The translations under genes and the position numbers were made by a program. A stretch of 64,000 nucleotides of DNA from Styela clava (Eukaryota; Chordata; Ascidiacea; Stolidobranchia; Styelidae), in the NCBI RefSeq assembly GCF_964204865.1, contig NC_135254.1, forward strand, positions 7,693,001 to 7,757,000, read 5' to 3'. Under the pieces are notes generated by a model, which saw only the letters and a program-made list of their open reading frames with translations, searched no databases and was not told the origin of the DNA. How positions within the stretch are numbered: the stretch's first letter is position 1; each line of letters begins with the position of its first letter. Shown piece after piece: positions 11,363-21,817 of this stretch.

Positions 11363-12720
11363 TATAATATTCATTGATTCGCTTCTTGTACTCTCTACGT
11401 TCTCTTGCTTTCGCAGCGTAACATGCCGAGTACAATTAGAAAAATTATAAATCGTATGACGACACATTTATATCAATTCATTCGATTTAACAATTGCTAA
11501 TTATAAATTGCAGATATTGTGCGCTATGACGGAAGAATATTCATACCGTTGGCATCTGAAAAGGCTAAAAAATCATTAGCGACCGCCAAGTGTCAAAAAC
11601 TATGCGGGAAACTTGCAATACAACCAGAAATATATACAACCAGACCCACATGGATAAGATAACGACATTCATCCGCGACAACAAGCTGGGAAAGGAACGA
11701 TATAAATATTTTCATCTCGGCATGACATACGTAAGTTGAACATAAAAGTTTTATCAGTATTTCTTTGAGTACTTTATATCTGCGTTACAGATTAGGCTCT
11801 GCGCAAGAATATACTCTTTTATTTAATGGTGATTAAGGCGGGCAGCATTGACAAAGGACTGTATAAACCATGACCCAAGATCTTTAACATATGATGCCAA
11901 TATGATGTACGAAAAGTTGACAAATTCCATAACATTTGAATATAATCATATTGTACTTTTTTTTCAGGACCGGATTCTTTGTCTCCGCAACGAAACTGTG
12001 ATATCACATCGGAGTTTGCAATGGCACGGAGGATATCCACTTAATGACGATTTAACAAGCCCAGATCAACACATTGTCAACACACCGGATTTTGAAAGCT
12101 ACATCTTGTGTGAAATCTGAACTTTAAACCAACAGTTATAACAAATTGTAAATACAAAATGAAAAACTGCTTTCTTGTCAAACCCAAATGTTCACACCAA
12201 CAAGCAAGAAATTAAATTCATCTTTTATCTTTCTCGCTCGAAAATATTCAACCTTGAATTGTTTAATTGAAAACAGATATGTTTGAAACCTTTGAAATTA
12301 CTTGCAGGTATAACTGTACAGGTATTTTGACAGGAAAATCCTTGAACATAGCGGAGTCATATTTCATTATTTTTTACTTTATTGTCCTATTATTACTTTC
12401 TATCACATTATACTTTGAGACAATGATTCAAATAGAAACGAGTCAGAATATGACAAATACTATAAAAATAGTGAATAGAATTCACATCATTTTTTGAGAA
12501 AATAGATTAAAATCATCAAAGGATATATAAAATAATGTCACTTTCGATAAATAGTTTTTCTGAGCGAAAATTGATATTTTTTAAATGTCGATTGGTTTGT
12601 TAGTATATATTTAGCACAGAGAAGTCTGGTGGTTAGAATGTTGAACGCAACTCTGTTGGTGTGCTCTGTTGGAGATTTGAAAATTTTTCCCTTCACCCAG
12701 TGTATAATAAATTGACTAGG

Positions 12721-13125
12721 CATGTGGTTCCCAACCTTTTTTCAATCGACCCCAATTTTCTGAATAAATAAATTTTGTAAATTCTCTCAACCCAAGACGA
12801 ATACTAAAAAATGCTCAAATACTAAGCGTCATGTATGCAGTGTTTTCATGGCCGCAAAATTAAATAAATAACATATTAAAAACAATCATTTTTTACCCGT
12901 AAAGCTGCGCTTGTTTTTGAAATGTGGCATTGCTTCGATTAGAAAAATAGATGCCGCCAGGTTTTTACGTTTTATGCCGTGATAATTCCGACATATAGTC
13001 ACATTGAGTAACGCTTCAATATTTGAATAAAAGGATTTTTCGAATTTCGTTGAAAAAACAAGCGACCCAAGGGAATTTTCAGGCCACCGAGTTTTGGGTC
13101 GCGACCCAAAGGTTGGAAAACACTG
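12721..13125. mobile_element. Old hAT-like element between genes B and C
   Basis: The left end catgtggttcccaaccttt and right end aaaggttggaaaacactg form an imperfect inverted pair of the CAGTGGTTCCCAACC type. The interior has cgacccaa blocks. I could not find an intact 8-bp target duplication, so the right boundary is uncertain. Confidence 0.5.
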
Positions 13126-13140
13126 GAATAAGCAATACCG

Positions 13141-13287
13141 AACTAATAAGATTCCAGTCTCTTCGAATTAATTGTCTCTCGGGTATTATTCGATTTTGTT
13201 ATCTTGATTTTAAAATCAATATCATTGCTCTCACAAATTCAGGTTAATTTTACTTTTCGTATCATGGTGTACATTCACATGACTCGT
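13141..13287 (+). repeat. Duplicated intron segment, copy 2
   Basis: Homologous to 11211-11362. It sits directly right of the hAT-like element and suggests that part of the gene B block was copied locally. Confidence 0.7.
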
Positions 13288-14509
13288 ATTGAATCGTTTC
13301 TTATACTCGTCATTGAATTTGTATTCTTCATTTTTCGAAAGATTTCGAAATTTTTCGCCATTTTTCGCCAAGCAAAGTTGAGAGAAAATTACGTTTTGTA
13401 AATTTATGATCAAACTGGTATCTTCTAATTTTTTAAATCAAATATCAGTAAATGTTTCCATATGACACAAAACCTACTATCGACATGTATTGGGATAGAA
13501 ATGCCATTGGCGATAAATTTCCGACGGCACTTTTGAACAAACAACAAAATATTAATTTAAAGATTAAAAGCAGAATCGACACCAGAACCGGAAGCACAAA
13601 ATTTGTTGAGCATAGACCAACAATACCAGAGATAGGTTGAAAAATGTATAATAATAATTTATTGCAATAAGGACTTTAAAGATGAGAGAGTATGAAAATT
13701 AAATCGAATAAACATACGACAAAACTATTGGAAGAACAACGTCTGCGAATAAATGTTCGAGAATTACGCAAACTTTTATACTTATGTCTTGTTTTTCTTC
13801 GATTATTAGAGACTATTTACGCACATGTAGGTAATTCGTTCTTATTAATACGTCTGTTTTTTTTTATACGACGAGAAGATTGTTTAGGGCCAAGCATAAA
13901 AGAAATCGACTTGAAGTGGATTTATTTTCTTAGGAATGTACTTAATTGTACGTCTTGTACCATCAAGTACGCATTATTTTCCTTTCGCGTTATTGTGTCA
14001 AGTATTGTATAATAAAAGAAAACGACTTGAAGTGGAATCCTTCGTTTTAGTAAACTATAATTTGGCGGTCCTTATCGTATTGGCGTTCTTGTGACAAGTA
14101 GTTTTGTGAAACGTGCTTGTTTCAGATGTACATTTTGTTGCCTGCCAAGCAAAAAATATATATGTATAAGATAGTATGGGTGTAGTGAAAGCAACGTCAT
14201 TAGCAAATATTTAAACTGAACATTTGCTTAGTGTTTTCTGGTTCGCAATGTGCTTGTGTGAGTTAGTGGACTGCAGTCAAGGTTGCCGCCCATAAAGAAA
14301 CTCAACGCTAATACATAATGATCTATGTGTTTATGTGTATTTATAATAAGTTATGAATATAAATGGACATCTTGTACTTTTCGTATCATAGTTATACAGC
14401 TAGCGAAGAGTGAATATTTATAAAGAATTCGACATTTAAGTAAGTGAATTTATTTCATATTCCAACAATATTATTTATGTGATGTCGCTCAACGACAAAT
14501 ACTGCGATT

Positions 14510-14730
14510 TTTCCAAAAATCCAGTAGCTCTTTATGTATATATGTGATTGCGAATACAGAGCCTTGTTCAGTTCAAAAAACTTCTCCTCCAAAAGACACA
14601 TAAATAGCACATCGTGGCTCGCTCGTGTTACTCAGTGAAAAACATGTGAGACTTAAATATGTTCAAATTAAATACTTTAAAATAAAAATACAGACAAAAT
14701 TATATCTCCAAATACTAGATAGTCCGAAAA
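14510..14730 (+). promoter_or_regulatory. Conserved upstream region of lectin gene C
   Basis: It matches 9715-9935 upstream of gene B. Shared items are ccagtagctcttta, gattgcgaatacagagcctt, aaaagacaca and aatagcacatc. This is the best candidate for the promoter and 5-prime leader of the intact lectin gene. Confidence 0.4.
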
Positions 14731-15001
14731 ATGGAATTCCATGTAAGTACCTTACTGATTGCGAGTATTGTTGTTCTCGTGAGCAATCCAGTGGATTGTG
14801 ATAGACAGCGTATGACTTGCACAGTGGATGAAACATTTGTTGATAACGGAAACACCGAACCTGGATCCAATACTCGTCTACAGGAAATTCAGGGACCAGT
14901 GGGTCCGAAAGGCAGTCGAGGGTTCAAAGGTGAACAAGGATCTACTGGTGAAGTCGATTATGAGAAGATTAATGCTACTATTAAACACATGTTAGAATCG
15001 G
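14731..15001 (+). CDS. Gene C exon 1: signal peptide, linker, collagen
   Basis: The ATG at 14731 is followed by a hydrophobic stretch (VSTLLIASIVVLVSNP). Two linker cysteines could make interchain disulfides. The exon ends TCG-G before gtaagag, a phase-1 donor. Confidence 0.85.
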
Positions 15002-17809
15002 GTAAGAGAGCCATGCTATCAATAATTTGTTATCATTCGGAAAGCTTACCTAGCTTGTAATATCTCGCCTGGGAAATTTGAATTTGCTAATTTTATTTTT
15101 CAAAAATTCCGAAAGAAGTCTAGGCTACCCTTGGAGTCGTGATTGAATTACGCTTGTCAACAATTAGCGATCATTCCTCGAGGCGTGTGTGATAATTTAT
15201 ATTGGTGCTTCGTTTATATGTGCACCAAGGTGGCGCACAACCTGATAACCTCGATCTGGTACACCTACTATGTTCAGGTTGTGCGTCATCTTGGTTCCCC
15301 AACCTACCAAATATTTATTTATTATATTTATAAATAGAATATAATTTGATTTTCATTTGACGCAATTACCATTCACTACACACCTGATTGATTTATCTCG
15401 ATTATTTATTATATTTATTTGATTGGTATTAATCTCGACTTAATTTGACGCAAGTCATATACTTTCTCCTGATTGATTTATTTGCAAACAACTATCATTT
15501 GGTTTAAGCAATAGAAAAGCAGCGAGCAGAATTGTTTGACAGAATAGAGAAGTTAGAACACCCTCCACCTGCTGGATTTTCCGAACAAGGTTTGTTGCAT
15601 TTAAAGCTTTGATTTTACATACGATCGATTCAGCGTCTTCAATCTGAACAAGGCTATGTACAAGCAATCAATGATATGTGAAAACTGAAACTTCTTGAAG
15701 AACATTCCATTGGTAAACCCAACACCTCAGCCATAGCACCATCTCGTCTGCCTATTTCAGGGGTCGGCAACCTTTTGTCGCTCGCGGGCCAAATGTAAAG
15801 GTTGCAAGTCATTGGCATTGGCGGGCGGGCCGCACATATTTTTAGAAAGTGGAAAACCGAACGGATGATACTTTTTATAATACAAATAAATCAGTGATAC
15901 ATCTCTCGAATAGAATATAGATTTATTTTCTCATTGCATTGCATCTCAAAAAATTCCATCGGAATATTTTCGGCGCCATTGAACCCTTTGCACTAAGCAT
16001 CAACTTTTCCGCGTTTTGATGGCATTCGTCTAATTATAATTAAACTATAGGCTCAATAAACGAGTAATTGTGAATTTTATATTTGTTAGATTATATTATA
16101 ATTTAGTCTACACTTGTCTCACACTAAATTCTGTTCCGTAAAGAATCAAAACAGCTATTCTGTAAGTATAATTCAGTGAAGCGTCGCGGGCAAGATTATA
16201 TTACTTCGCCGGCCGGATCCGGCCCGCGGGCCGTAGGTTGCCGACCCCTGGTCTATTTGCAAATACACCCGATTTTTACCAACAAAATTCGAGGTTTAAA
16301 TTACCGAGTAAACAAGGTCATGTCGCTTGACCTAGCTTGACGTTCTCTCGCTCTTGCAACGTAAGAAAATTAGCATTCATACTAGAGCAGTGCATATATC
16401 GAGCTCAATTAAAAAAAATATCAGTTGTATAATATTAAATTCTTATCAATTCATTCGATACACCAATCGCTAATTATTTGAATTACAGATATCGTGCGCT
16501 ATGACGGAAGAATATTCATAGCGTTGGCATCTGAAACGGTCCGTAAACCATCAGCTCCGGCGAAATGTCAAGAATTAGGCGGGGAACTTGCCAATATTTA
16601 CAACCAGGTTCATATGGACAAGATAATGACATTCATTCGTGACAACAAGTTGAACGGGGAGGAAAGGAAATTTTTTCATCTCGGCATGATATACGACCCT
16701 TTCGTAAGTTGAACACAAAAGCTTTATCAGTATTCCTCTTGACTGCACGTATCGTTTAACTTTGTTTAAAATTAAAAAAAGAAGTTGTGATGTCATACTA
16801 TCATGCCTTCTTAATTTTTGTGGGTGGATAAGAATTTACTAAGATTTAGAACAGGGGTGGGCAAGGTTTTTGGAACAGGGGCCAAAATATTTGCCCACCT
16901 GGACCGGTGGGCCATGTAAGTGAACGTAAGATTTCGTGAACAGAATTTTTTACAGTATTACAAAAGCAAAAGTGAAAAACAAAAGTAAATACCAAAACTA
17001 AATTTAATCGCAATCAATAAATTCTTTGAGCTATTTTTTCTAGATGTACATCAAAATTTGGTTTTAGTTTAGTTGTGGCAGCTTGGCAGCATTGGGCGGA
17101 GACCAGATTAAGTCACGGATTAAGATGTGACGGGAAAGTGAATAAACCAGGGGTGTGCAAGCGTTAATACAAGAGGGCCAGATAAAAGTAACTGAGTGAA
17201 ACCGCGAGTTCCAGGCACAAAAAATTGGGTTATTGATTTTGTGACATGCGTTGTTGGCACAAGCTAGCTGTTAAAAAAGCACTGCGAAGTCATAGGAAAG
17301 GATAATAAATTGAACTCGGGTATAGGCCTCGCAACGCAAATGAATTGGAATTACTCACACGTACCAAATTAAAAATAAAAACTCGCGGACCGCACATCAT
17401 TTAAAATTGGCACTTATCCGTGGGCATCACAATTTTTCCTTGGGAGCCGCATTTGGCCCACGGGTTACAGGTTGCACACCCCTGGAATAAACCATGCCCT
17501 GAACCCAAAATATGTGACATATGATGCCAACATTGTAAAAGAAAAGTTGATAAAGTACATAAATTGCACTAGTAATTAAACATCTAACCTTTTTCAACTT
17601 CTGTCTTTCAGAATCATGCTCTTCATTTCCGCAACGGAACTATCATATCGCAGCGTATTTTCAAATGGCATATAGGGTATCCAGTTACTGGGCACCTTAA
17701 TTCTGCCAGGACAAACATGCAAATCGGGGTCGGTGAAGATTCAACAAACGTAGATCAATACTTGATCAACAGCCCAAAGTATAACAGCTACGTCCTGTGT
17801 GAAATTTAA
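14731..17809 (+). CDS. Collectin-like gene C (signal peptide, collagen, neck, CTLD), intact
   Basis: Four exons join in frame to about 254 residues: 14731-15001, 15509-15589, 16489-16703 and 17612-17809. Residues 1-22 form a signal peptide ending near VSNPVDC. A short linker holds a further Cys (MTCTVDE). Next come about seven G-X-Y triplets (GPVGPKGSRGFKGEQGSTGE), a helical neck (YEKINATIKHMLESG and IEKQRAELFDRIEKLEH), then a CTLD with KCQELGGELANIY at the start and YVLCEI at the C-terminus. Donors are gtaaga, gtttgt and gtaagt. Phases are 1, 1 and 0. Collectins bind sugars or microbial surfaces as secreted trimers. Here only the two outer CTLD cysteines are visible and neither an EPN-type nor a WND motif is present, so canonical calcium-dependent sugar binding is doubtful. 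Introns 2 and 3 carry hAT insertions. Confidence 0.85.
15217..15301. mobile_element. Degraded short-subfamily MITE (intron 1 of gene C)
   Basis: Arms are tatgtgcaccaaggtggcgc and gtgcgtcatcttggttcccc, with the subfamily block gcacaacctga and its inverse. It is homologous to 10874-10982. Confidence 0.6.
15509..15589 (+). CDS. Gene C exon 2: coiled neck
   Basis: The exon has 27 codons, phase 1 at both ends, between acceptor tttaag and donor gtttgt. The heptad-like stretch IEKQRAELFDRIEKL suggests a trimerising neck. The gene B exon is the same length and the gene A exon is 17 codons longer. Confidence 0.85.
15758..16250 (-). mobile_element. hAT MITE, inverted, in intron 2 of gene C
   Basis: Ends are caggggtcggcaacc and gttgccgacccctg. 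The element is 493 bp, the same length as the copy at 41385. Flanking octamers gcctattt and gtctattt differ by one base, consistent with an 8-bp hAT target duplication. On the minus strand it retains the GTF2IRD2-like transposase start codons. Confidence 0.9.
16489..16703 (+). CDS. Gene C exon 3: first half of CTLD
   Basis: Starts DIVRYDGRIFIALASE and holds the helix with KCQELGGELANIY and the FHLGM strand (WxGL equivalent with W replaced by F-H). It ends at phase 0 before gtaagttg. Confidence 0.85.
16852..17147. mobile_element. Truncated hAT-like fragment (intron 3 of gene C)
   Basis: A left end caggggtgggcaaggtttt is followed by ggccaaaatatttgcccacc and ggtgggccatg. No matching right end is seen before the next element begins at 17148, so the right boundary is nominal. 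Confidence 0.5.
17148..17484. mobile_element. hAT MITE with perfect 8-bp target duplication (intron 3 of gene C)
   Basis: Ends are caggggtgtgcaa and ttgcacacccctg. The octamer gaataaac flanks both sides exactly (17140-17147 and 17485-17492). The 337-bp element is absent from the corresponding place in gene B intron 3 near 11863 (gtataaaccatgac), which is effectively the empty site. Confidence 0.92.
17612..17809 (+). CDS. Gene C exon 4: second half of CTLD
   Basis: 66 codons including the stop, from NHALHFRNGTIISQ to YVLCEI. It includes one potential N-glycosylation site (NGT). The final Cys pairs in CTLDs with the one in exon 3. The inner cysteine pair is not visible in this exon. Confidence 0.85.
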   Translation, partial: NHALHFRNGTIISQRIFKWHIGYPVTGHLNSARTNMQIGVGEDSTNVDQYLINSPKYNSYVLCEI

Positions 17810-18694
17810 ACTTTTCACCCAACAGTTATCACAAATACTAAATTCATTTGTGTATCATCGTTCTTAGCGTTTTCTTGTGTTATTTTCCAACAAAAAGATA
17901 CTACAACCATTATTGTACCTAAGTTGACATTCGCATTTTGCAAATTCTGCGCTACGCTCGACGATTTCGATCACACCACGGCCCTATTATTATACCGCAT
18001 AAAAGCTTAAAAATGGCTGTCTCTTCCAAGTTCTATACTTGTCATGTTCCATCAAACCAACATGTATGTTTCAGTACAGAGGTTCTCAAACGGTTGGGCG
18101 CGTACCTCAAGAGGGTGTAGACAGGAGGAGGCAAAGCTAATTGAAAATATAAATATTTGTTAGATTTGATCTTGCCCGCCTTATTTTGGATAATAACATT
18201 TTTTTATTTTGGATATTTACCTTTCGTATTACCTACGTATTTTCAACTTGTCTTTTGAATACTTTCGCCTTACTATCTGTTATTTGTATCTAGCTATTTT
18301 TGAGGAGGTGCGCGAGACTTGACAAATTTTAAAGAGGCTTAAAAAGTTCGAGAACAATTGTTGTAGTATAATGTTTGTGCAACATGCAACACATTACAGG
18401 ACCAAGGATGGAATGGATCAGTAAATATACAAAGTCCATTGAAAGGTAGTGCATTTATAATATGGCCCGCACATCACGCATTTGAGTTTCGAGTTATCTA
18501 TATTCATATTTCCATAACTATGTCCCAACAATTTCTAATCTTTGGAGTTAAAACTTGCAGTTTCTGGCAATGCTACGTTTTTTTCCTCCTGGGTAAACGA
18601 GAGTTCTATACGCTAAGTCCGATATTAACCCTTAATAACATTTCAAGTTATTACACATGAAATAAAGCATATATGTGGTCTAGTTACTCTAGTG
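17810..18694. other. Gene-free stretch after gene C
   Basis: I see no coding region. The 17938-18120 frame has no family features. A diverged stretch near 18080-18110 (gaggttctcaaacggttggg) resembles an old hAT end but has no partner. Confidence 0.4.
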
Positions 18695-19196
18695 CAGTGG
18701 TGGGCAACATACAGCCGGGTCCGGCCCGCGTCGAGAGTTTGACCGGCCCGCGACGAGATTTTGACCGACCCGCTGACTGTATCCAACCACACTCTGTAAT
18801 GTGGTCCGACGCAGCATTCATGAAAGTTGCCGATCGCTCTACTCTCACCGCACTGTCAGTGCGAGCTGGTGAAATAAACAATTGCTTTAGTAAACAGACA
18901 ATTGCGTTAGCACACATGTTAAACAAACAATATAAGTTCAGAGCAGAGAGCGTTGTAAACATTCCCCACTACTGTTATCAGTTATATTTGGAATCTAAAT
19001 ATAAAAAGATTTTAGAAATTAGGATTTATATTAAATTTCATTAACCATGGAATATCCCAAGAAACGTAAAGTTGACAGAGAGTGTCGAGCATTTAACAAA
19101 GATTGGATATCGAAGTATTTTTTGTAATAATCCAGCCCGCCGAGGGCTTTATTTTTTCACATCTGGCCCGACGACTAGAGAAGTTGCCCACCCCTG
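18695..19196 (+). mobile_element. hAT MITE of a second family, carrying transposase start
   Basis: Ends are cagtggtgggcaac and gttgcccacccctg. Flanking octamers ctctagtg and ctccagtg differ by one base. At 19047-19127 a 26-codon frame begins MEYPKKRKVDRECRAFNKDW, the start of a GTF2IRD2/ZBED-type hAT transposase, then stops. The 502-bp element is therefore an internally deleted derivative. Confidence 0.9.
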
Positions 19197-20548
19197 CTCC
19201 AGTGTGATTTATAGTGTTGTAATTGTAATAAACATACAGCTTTTTTTAGTTTCAGACTACGGATGACGAAAAAATCATTAAAGTTATTTATGATAATTCA
19301 CTGTGACTACTTTAAATAAATAATGACTGTAAATAAACTTCCATTTATGCCCATTCACTTCACTCAAAATAACGAACAATTCATATAAAATATGGTTTGA
19401 GTTTAGCTTCGATTATATCAAATAACTTCTCTTCTAATGTACATCTGCAAAGGATGATGGCACGTATCACAGTCTCATACAACACTTTCTAGAAATTTTA
19501 TATCGGGAACATATTTAACATTTTGTTTAGCCATGCCTCGAACAAGTATTTAGCAAGCGCTTTGGATCGCAAAAATTAAAAAAATACATCCATCTCTAAT
19601 GACCACATGTTTTTTTAATATCTTACATTAGTTTATTCTGTGCGCTGAGGTCACAAAGTTTCTATGATTGCCAAATAATGCACACGGCACAAAAACATAA
19701 ACTTTAGCCGCTCCGTCGGCGATTATCTTCTAAGCGCAGTGCGACTAAACTATTTCACAAAAGGCCCGTAGACAAAATTCAAAAATTACCGGGATCCGGA
19801 CAGTCCAAGAATATATTGAGAAACATTCACTCCCATAGTATTCGTGAGAATATATATTTAGGTCTTTCAGCGACTTGAATTATCTTTGAGAATGAAAATT
19901 TAGAATACATTAGCTGCAAAGGAAAACGATACTTTTCGAGCTATATTTGAAAAAAGTAGGAGTAGTAGCAAAACGATTTTTTAGTCGATTTCGTGTCCAA
20001 TAACAAAGTTATTTTGTTAATCGTTAGTCTGAGAAATTACGTTTCATTGTTTTTTCCCAATTATTTCAATCTTAGTTTTAGGAAGTGAGAGTATTGTATA
20101 CTATTTTGCAAAATCGAGTTATTTGACCTATTTTTAAATTTCGGGAAAACAACTAAAAACTGACAATAGCTGCATTTTTCCTTAGTGGTTAAGCGAAAAA
20201 TGCATTACATCACGATTGTGAAGTAAAAAGAAATGATACTTTCAAAGTCAAGAGGCAGCTACGGTTTAAATTTTGCACTCGAAAGGTCCGGCAGTTGAGT
20301 AGCACTGTTCTAAGCCTCTCGTTCGCCAACAGAAAACCGTCGGAACATAAGCTAATTCGTGAATTTATCCGTTGCAGCGTAACAATGGCAATACTTATTC
20401 CAGTTTCGTTCTATTGTTAGAGGCATCGATGATGTCACAGTCGATAAACGAGGACGTTGAAATTATTTCGAATGCATCAAAATGTTTGTCTGTAAGCTAA
20501 CTAACGCAATATTTCTCGGATATATTTCCTCCGATATTATCCCCGATA
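19197..20548. other. Gene-free stretch before APMAP-like gene 1
   Basis: AT-rich sequence with no supported coding region. It may contain distal regulatory sequence for the gene at 20.7 kb. Nothing else recognised. Confidence 0.4.
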
Positions 20549-20612
20549 ATAACAAAACTGGTTTAGCATATTCCGTAGAATACACAAGGCGCGTTGCCTG
20601 GGGCTTTTATTG
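20549..20612 (+). promoter_or_regulatory. Conserved APMAP-array promoter block, copy 1
   Basis: aacaaaactggttta is followed about 35 bases later by gttgcctggggctttta. The same pair precedes gene 3 (34690-34760) and, with small changes, genes 4 and 5. Its position roughly 65-130 bases before the ATG suggests a core promoter and start-site region. Confidence 0.5.
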
Positions 20613-20734
20613 AAATTTCGTTATGAGTTTATCTTCGTAATGCGCCGTTTAGTGAGATGATAAAATTTTATAAGTATGGCGAGCGGAGACGGGGTTAATC
20701 GGATTTTTTTATTCGTGCCAATTGGAATTGTTTG

Positions 20735-21817
20735 ATGGTCGGCAGTGTTCTAACTATTGCTTATATGAGAACTCCCATTTCAGCTGTTCCAGTCGATGAA
20801 ATTCATGGCATGGAAGACTTTGAATGGGTACAAGCTGAAAACAAAGATCTACAACGCGGAATAAAAATTCTACATGAGCTAGTAGGACCGGATTCAATCG
20901 CAGTGGATGAGCATGATAACCTATATACGGGGCTCATTGATGGCAGGGTGATGAAAATCATGAATCCAGGGAAAGCAAAACAAAGTGTCGTCGAATTGAC
21001 AAAATCATTCGACTTCGCAGAAGGAAGCAAACGAAATAAAAAGCGTCCACTTGGTCTTCGCCTCCATGGTTCAAAGTTGTATTTTGCAGATGCTTATCAA
21101 GGAATCATAATGATCGATTTGAAGTCCCAGACTTATGATATCATAGTGGACTATGATGATGTCAATCCGCCATTGATACTCCCAGATGATTTGACCATAA
21201 CCTCTGACGGAAAAACAATATATTTCATTGATATGAGTCTAAAATGGACTTACGATGACGTCGCGATATCTATCCTTGAAGGTCAATGCAGTGGGCGACT
21301 ATTTAAAGTTGATGTCTTGACCAAAAATACAGAACTCATTTTGGATAGTTTGTGTCTACCAAACGGCATTGAAATTGTGGAAAATGAAACTCATGTTCTC
21401 ATGTCTGAGCACGGTCGTCGCCGCCTTACATTGGTCAATATCAAATCTGCAGAAGTTGTGCGGCATATCGCTTTTCCGACTGGTACAGACAGCATACGTA
21501 AGAGAAAGAATGGTGGATATTGGGTGGGAATGCCATATATTGCAGAGCCAGGACACTTTGCGACATGGGGCCCCGTATTCCGCGAAATATTTGCTGGCGC
21601 ATTAGGGTCGGGCGGGATTTTCACCAAGTTCGATTTATCCCAAGGAGCTGCTGTGAAGCTAAATGAATACTTTGATCCTGAGAGTATTCATTTAGACTTG
21701 GAAGGCAAATTATGCCGAGCTGTCACAGAAATATCTGAACTGAGCGACGGAACACTTGCTGTTGGTTCCTTCATCGCAAATGGAATTGCTCTGGTTGATG
21801 GTTCAGCTTTTGACTGA
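20735..21817 (+). CDS. APMAP: APMAP-like protein 1, intronless, N-terminus frameshifted
   Basis: The frame encodes a strictosidine-synthase-like six-bladed propeller matching animal APMAP: PDSIAVDEHDNLYTGL, RPLGLRLHGSKLYFADAYQG, DDLTITSDGKTIYFIDMS, LPNGIEIVENETHV and SELSDGTLAVGSF. An ATG at 20676 begins MASGDGVNRIFLFVPIGI as in the paralogs, but one G is missing near 20730 (ggaattgtttg against ggaattggtttg), producing a stop inside the membrane anchor. Translation could restart at 20735, leaving MVGSVLTIAYMRTP and then the propeller, about 360 residues. The NQT sequon of the paralogs is KQS here, and PDNIR is TDSIR. Either the anchor was lost recently or the base is a sequence error. APMAP itself is a type II membrane protein with reported arylesterase-like activity. 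Confidence 0.8.
   Translation: MVGSVLTIAYMRTPISAVPVDEIHGMEDFEWVQAENKDLQRGIKILHELVGPDSIAVDEHDNLYTGLIDGRVMKIMNPGKAKQSVVELTKSFDFAEGSKRNKKRPLGLRLHGSKLYFADAYQGIIMIDLKSQTYDIIVDYDDVNPPLILPDDLTITSDGKTIYFIDMSLKWTYDDVAISILEGQCSGRLFKVDVLTKNTELILDSLCLPNGIEIVENETHVLMSEHGRRRLTLVNIKSAEVVRHIAFPTGTDSIRKRKNGGYWVGMPYIAEPGHFATWGPVFREIFAGALGSGGIFTKFDLSQGAAVKLNEYFDPESIHLDLEGKLCRAVTEISELSDGTLAVGSFIANGIALVDGSAFD

Larger units (their letters stand above)
9936..12120 (+). pseudogene. Collectin-like gene B, decayed copy
   Basis: Exon 1 (9936 to about 10192) starts MKFSVSTLLIASIAVLVSNP, a signal peptide nearly identical to gene C. After DRQ a net loss of 16 bases relative to gene C removes the linker Cys and shifts frame, so translation stops at 10056. 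The collagen frame (GILGPIDPKGSRGRRGFNGE) survives in another phase. Exon 2 is 10733-10813 (neck). Exon 3 (11514-11730) contains an 11-base insertion that repeats atacaaccag and shifts frame inside the CTLD. Exon 4 (11968-12120) ends in LCEI but lacks about 15 residues present in gene C. Several independent lesions make this a pseudogene even if one were an assembly error. Two MITEs sit in its introns (10282-10513, 10874-10982). Confidence 0.85.

Noticed and set aside
20803-21627. Antisense frames inside APMAP-like 1 (and similar ones in the other copies)
   Set aside because: They are mirror frames of a strongly conserved coding sequence and change unpredictably between copies.
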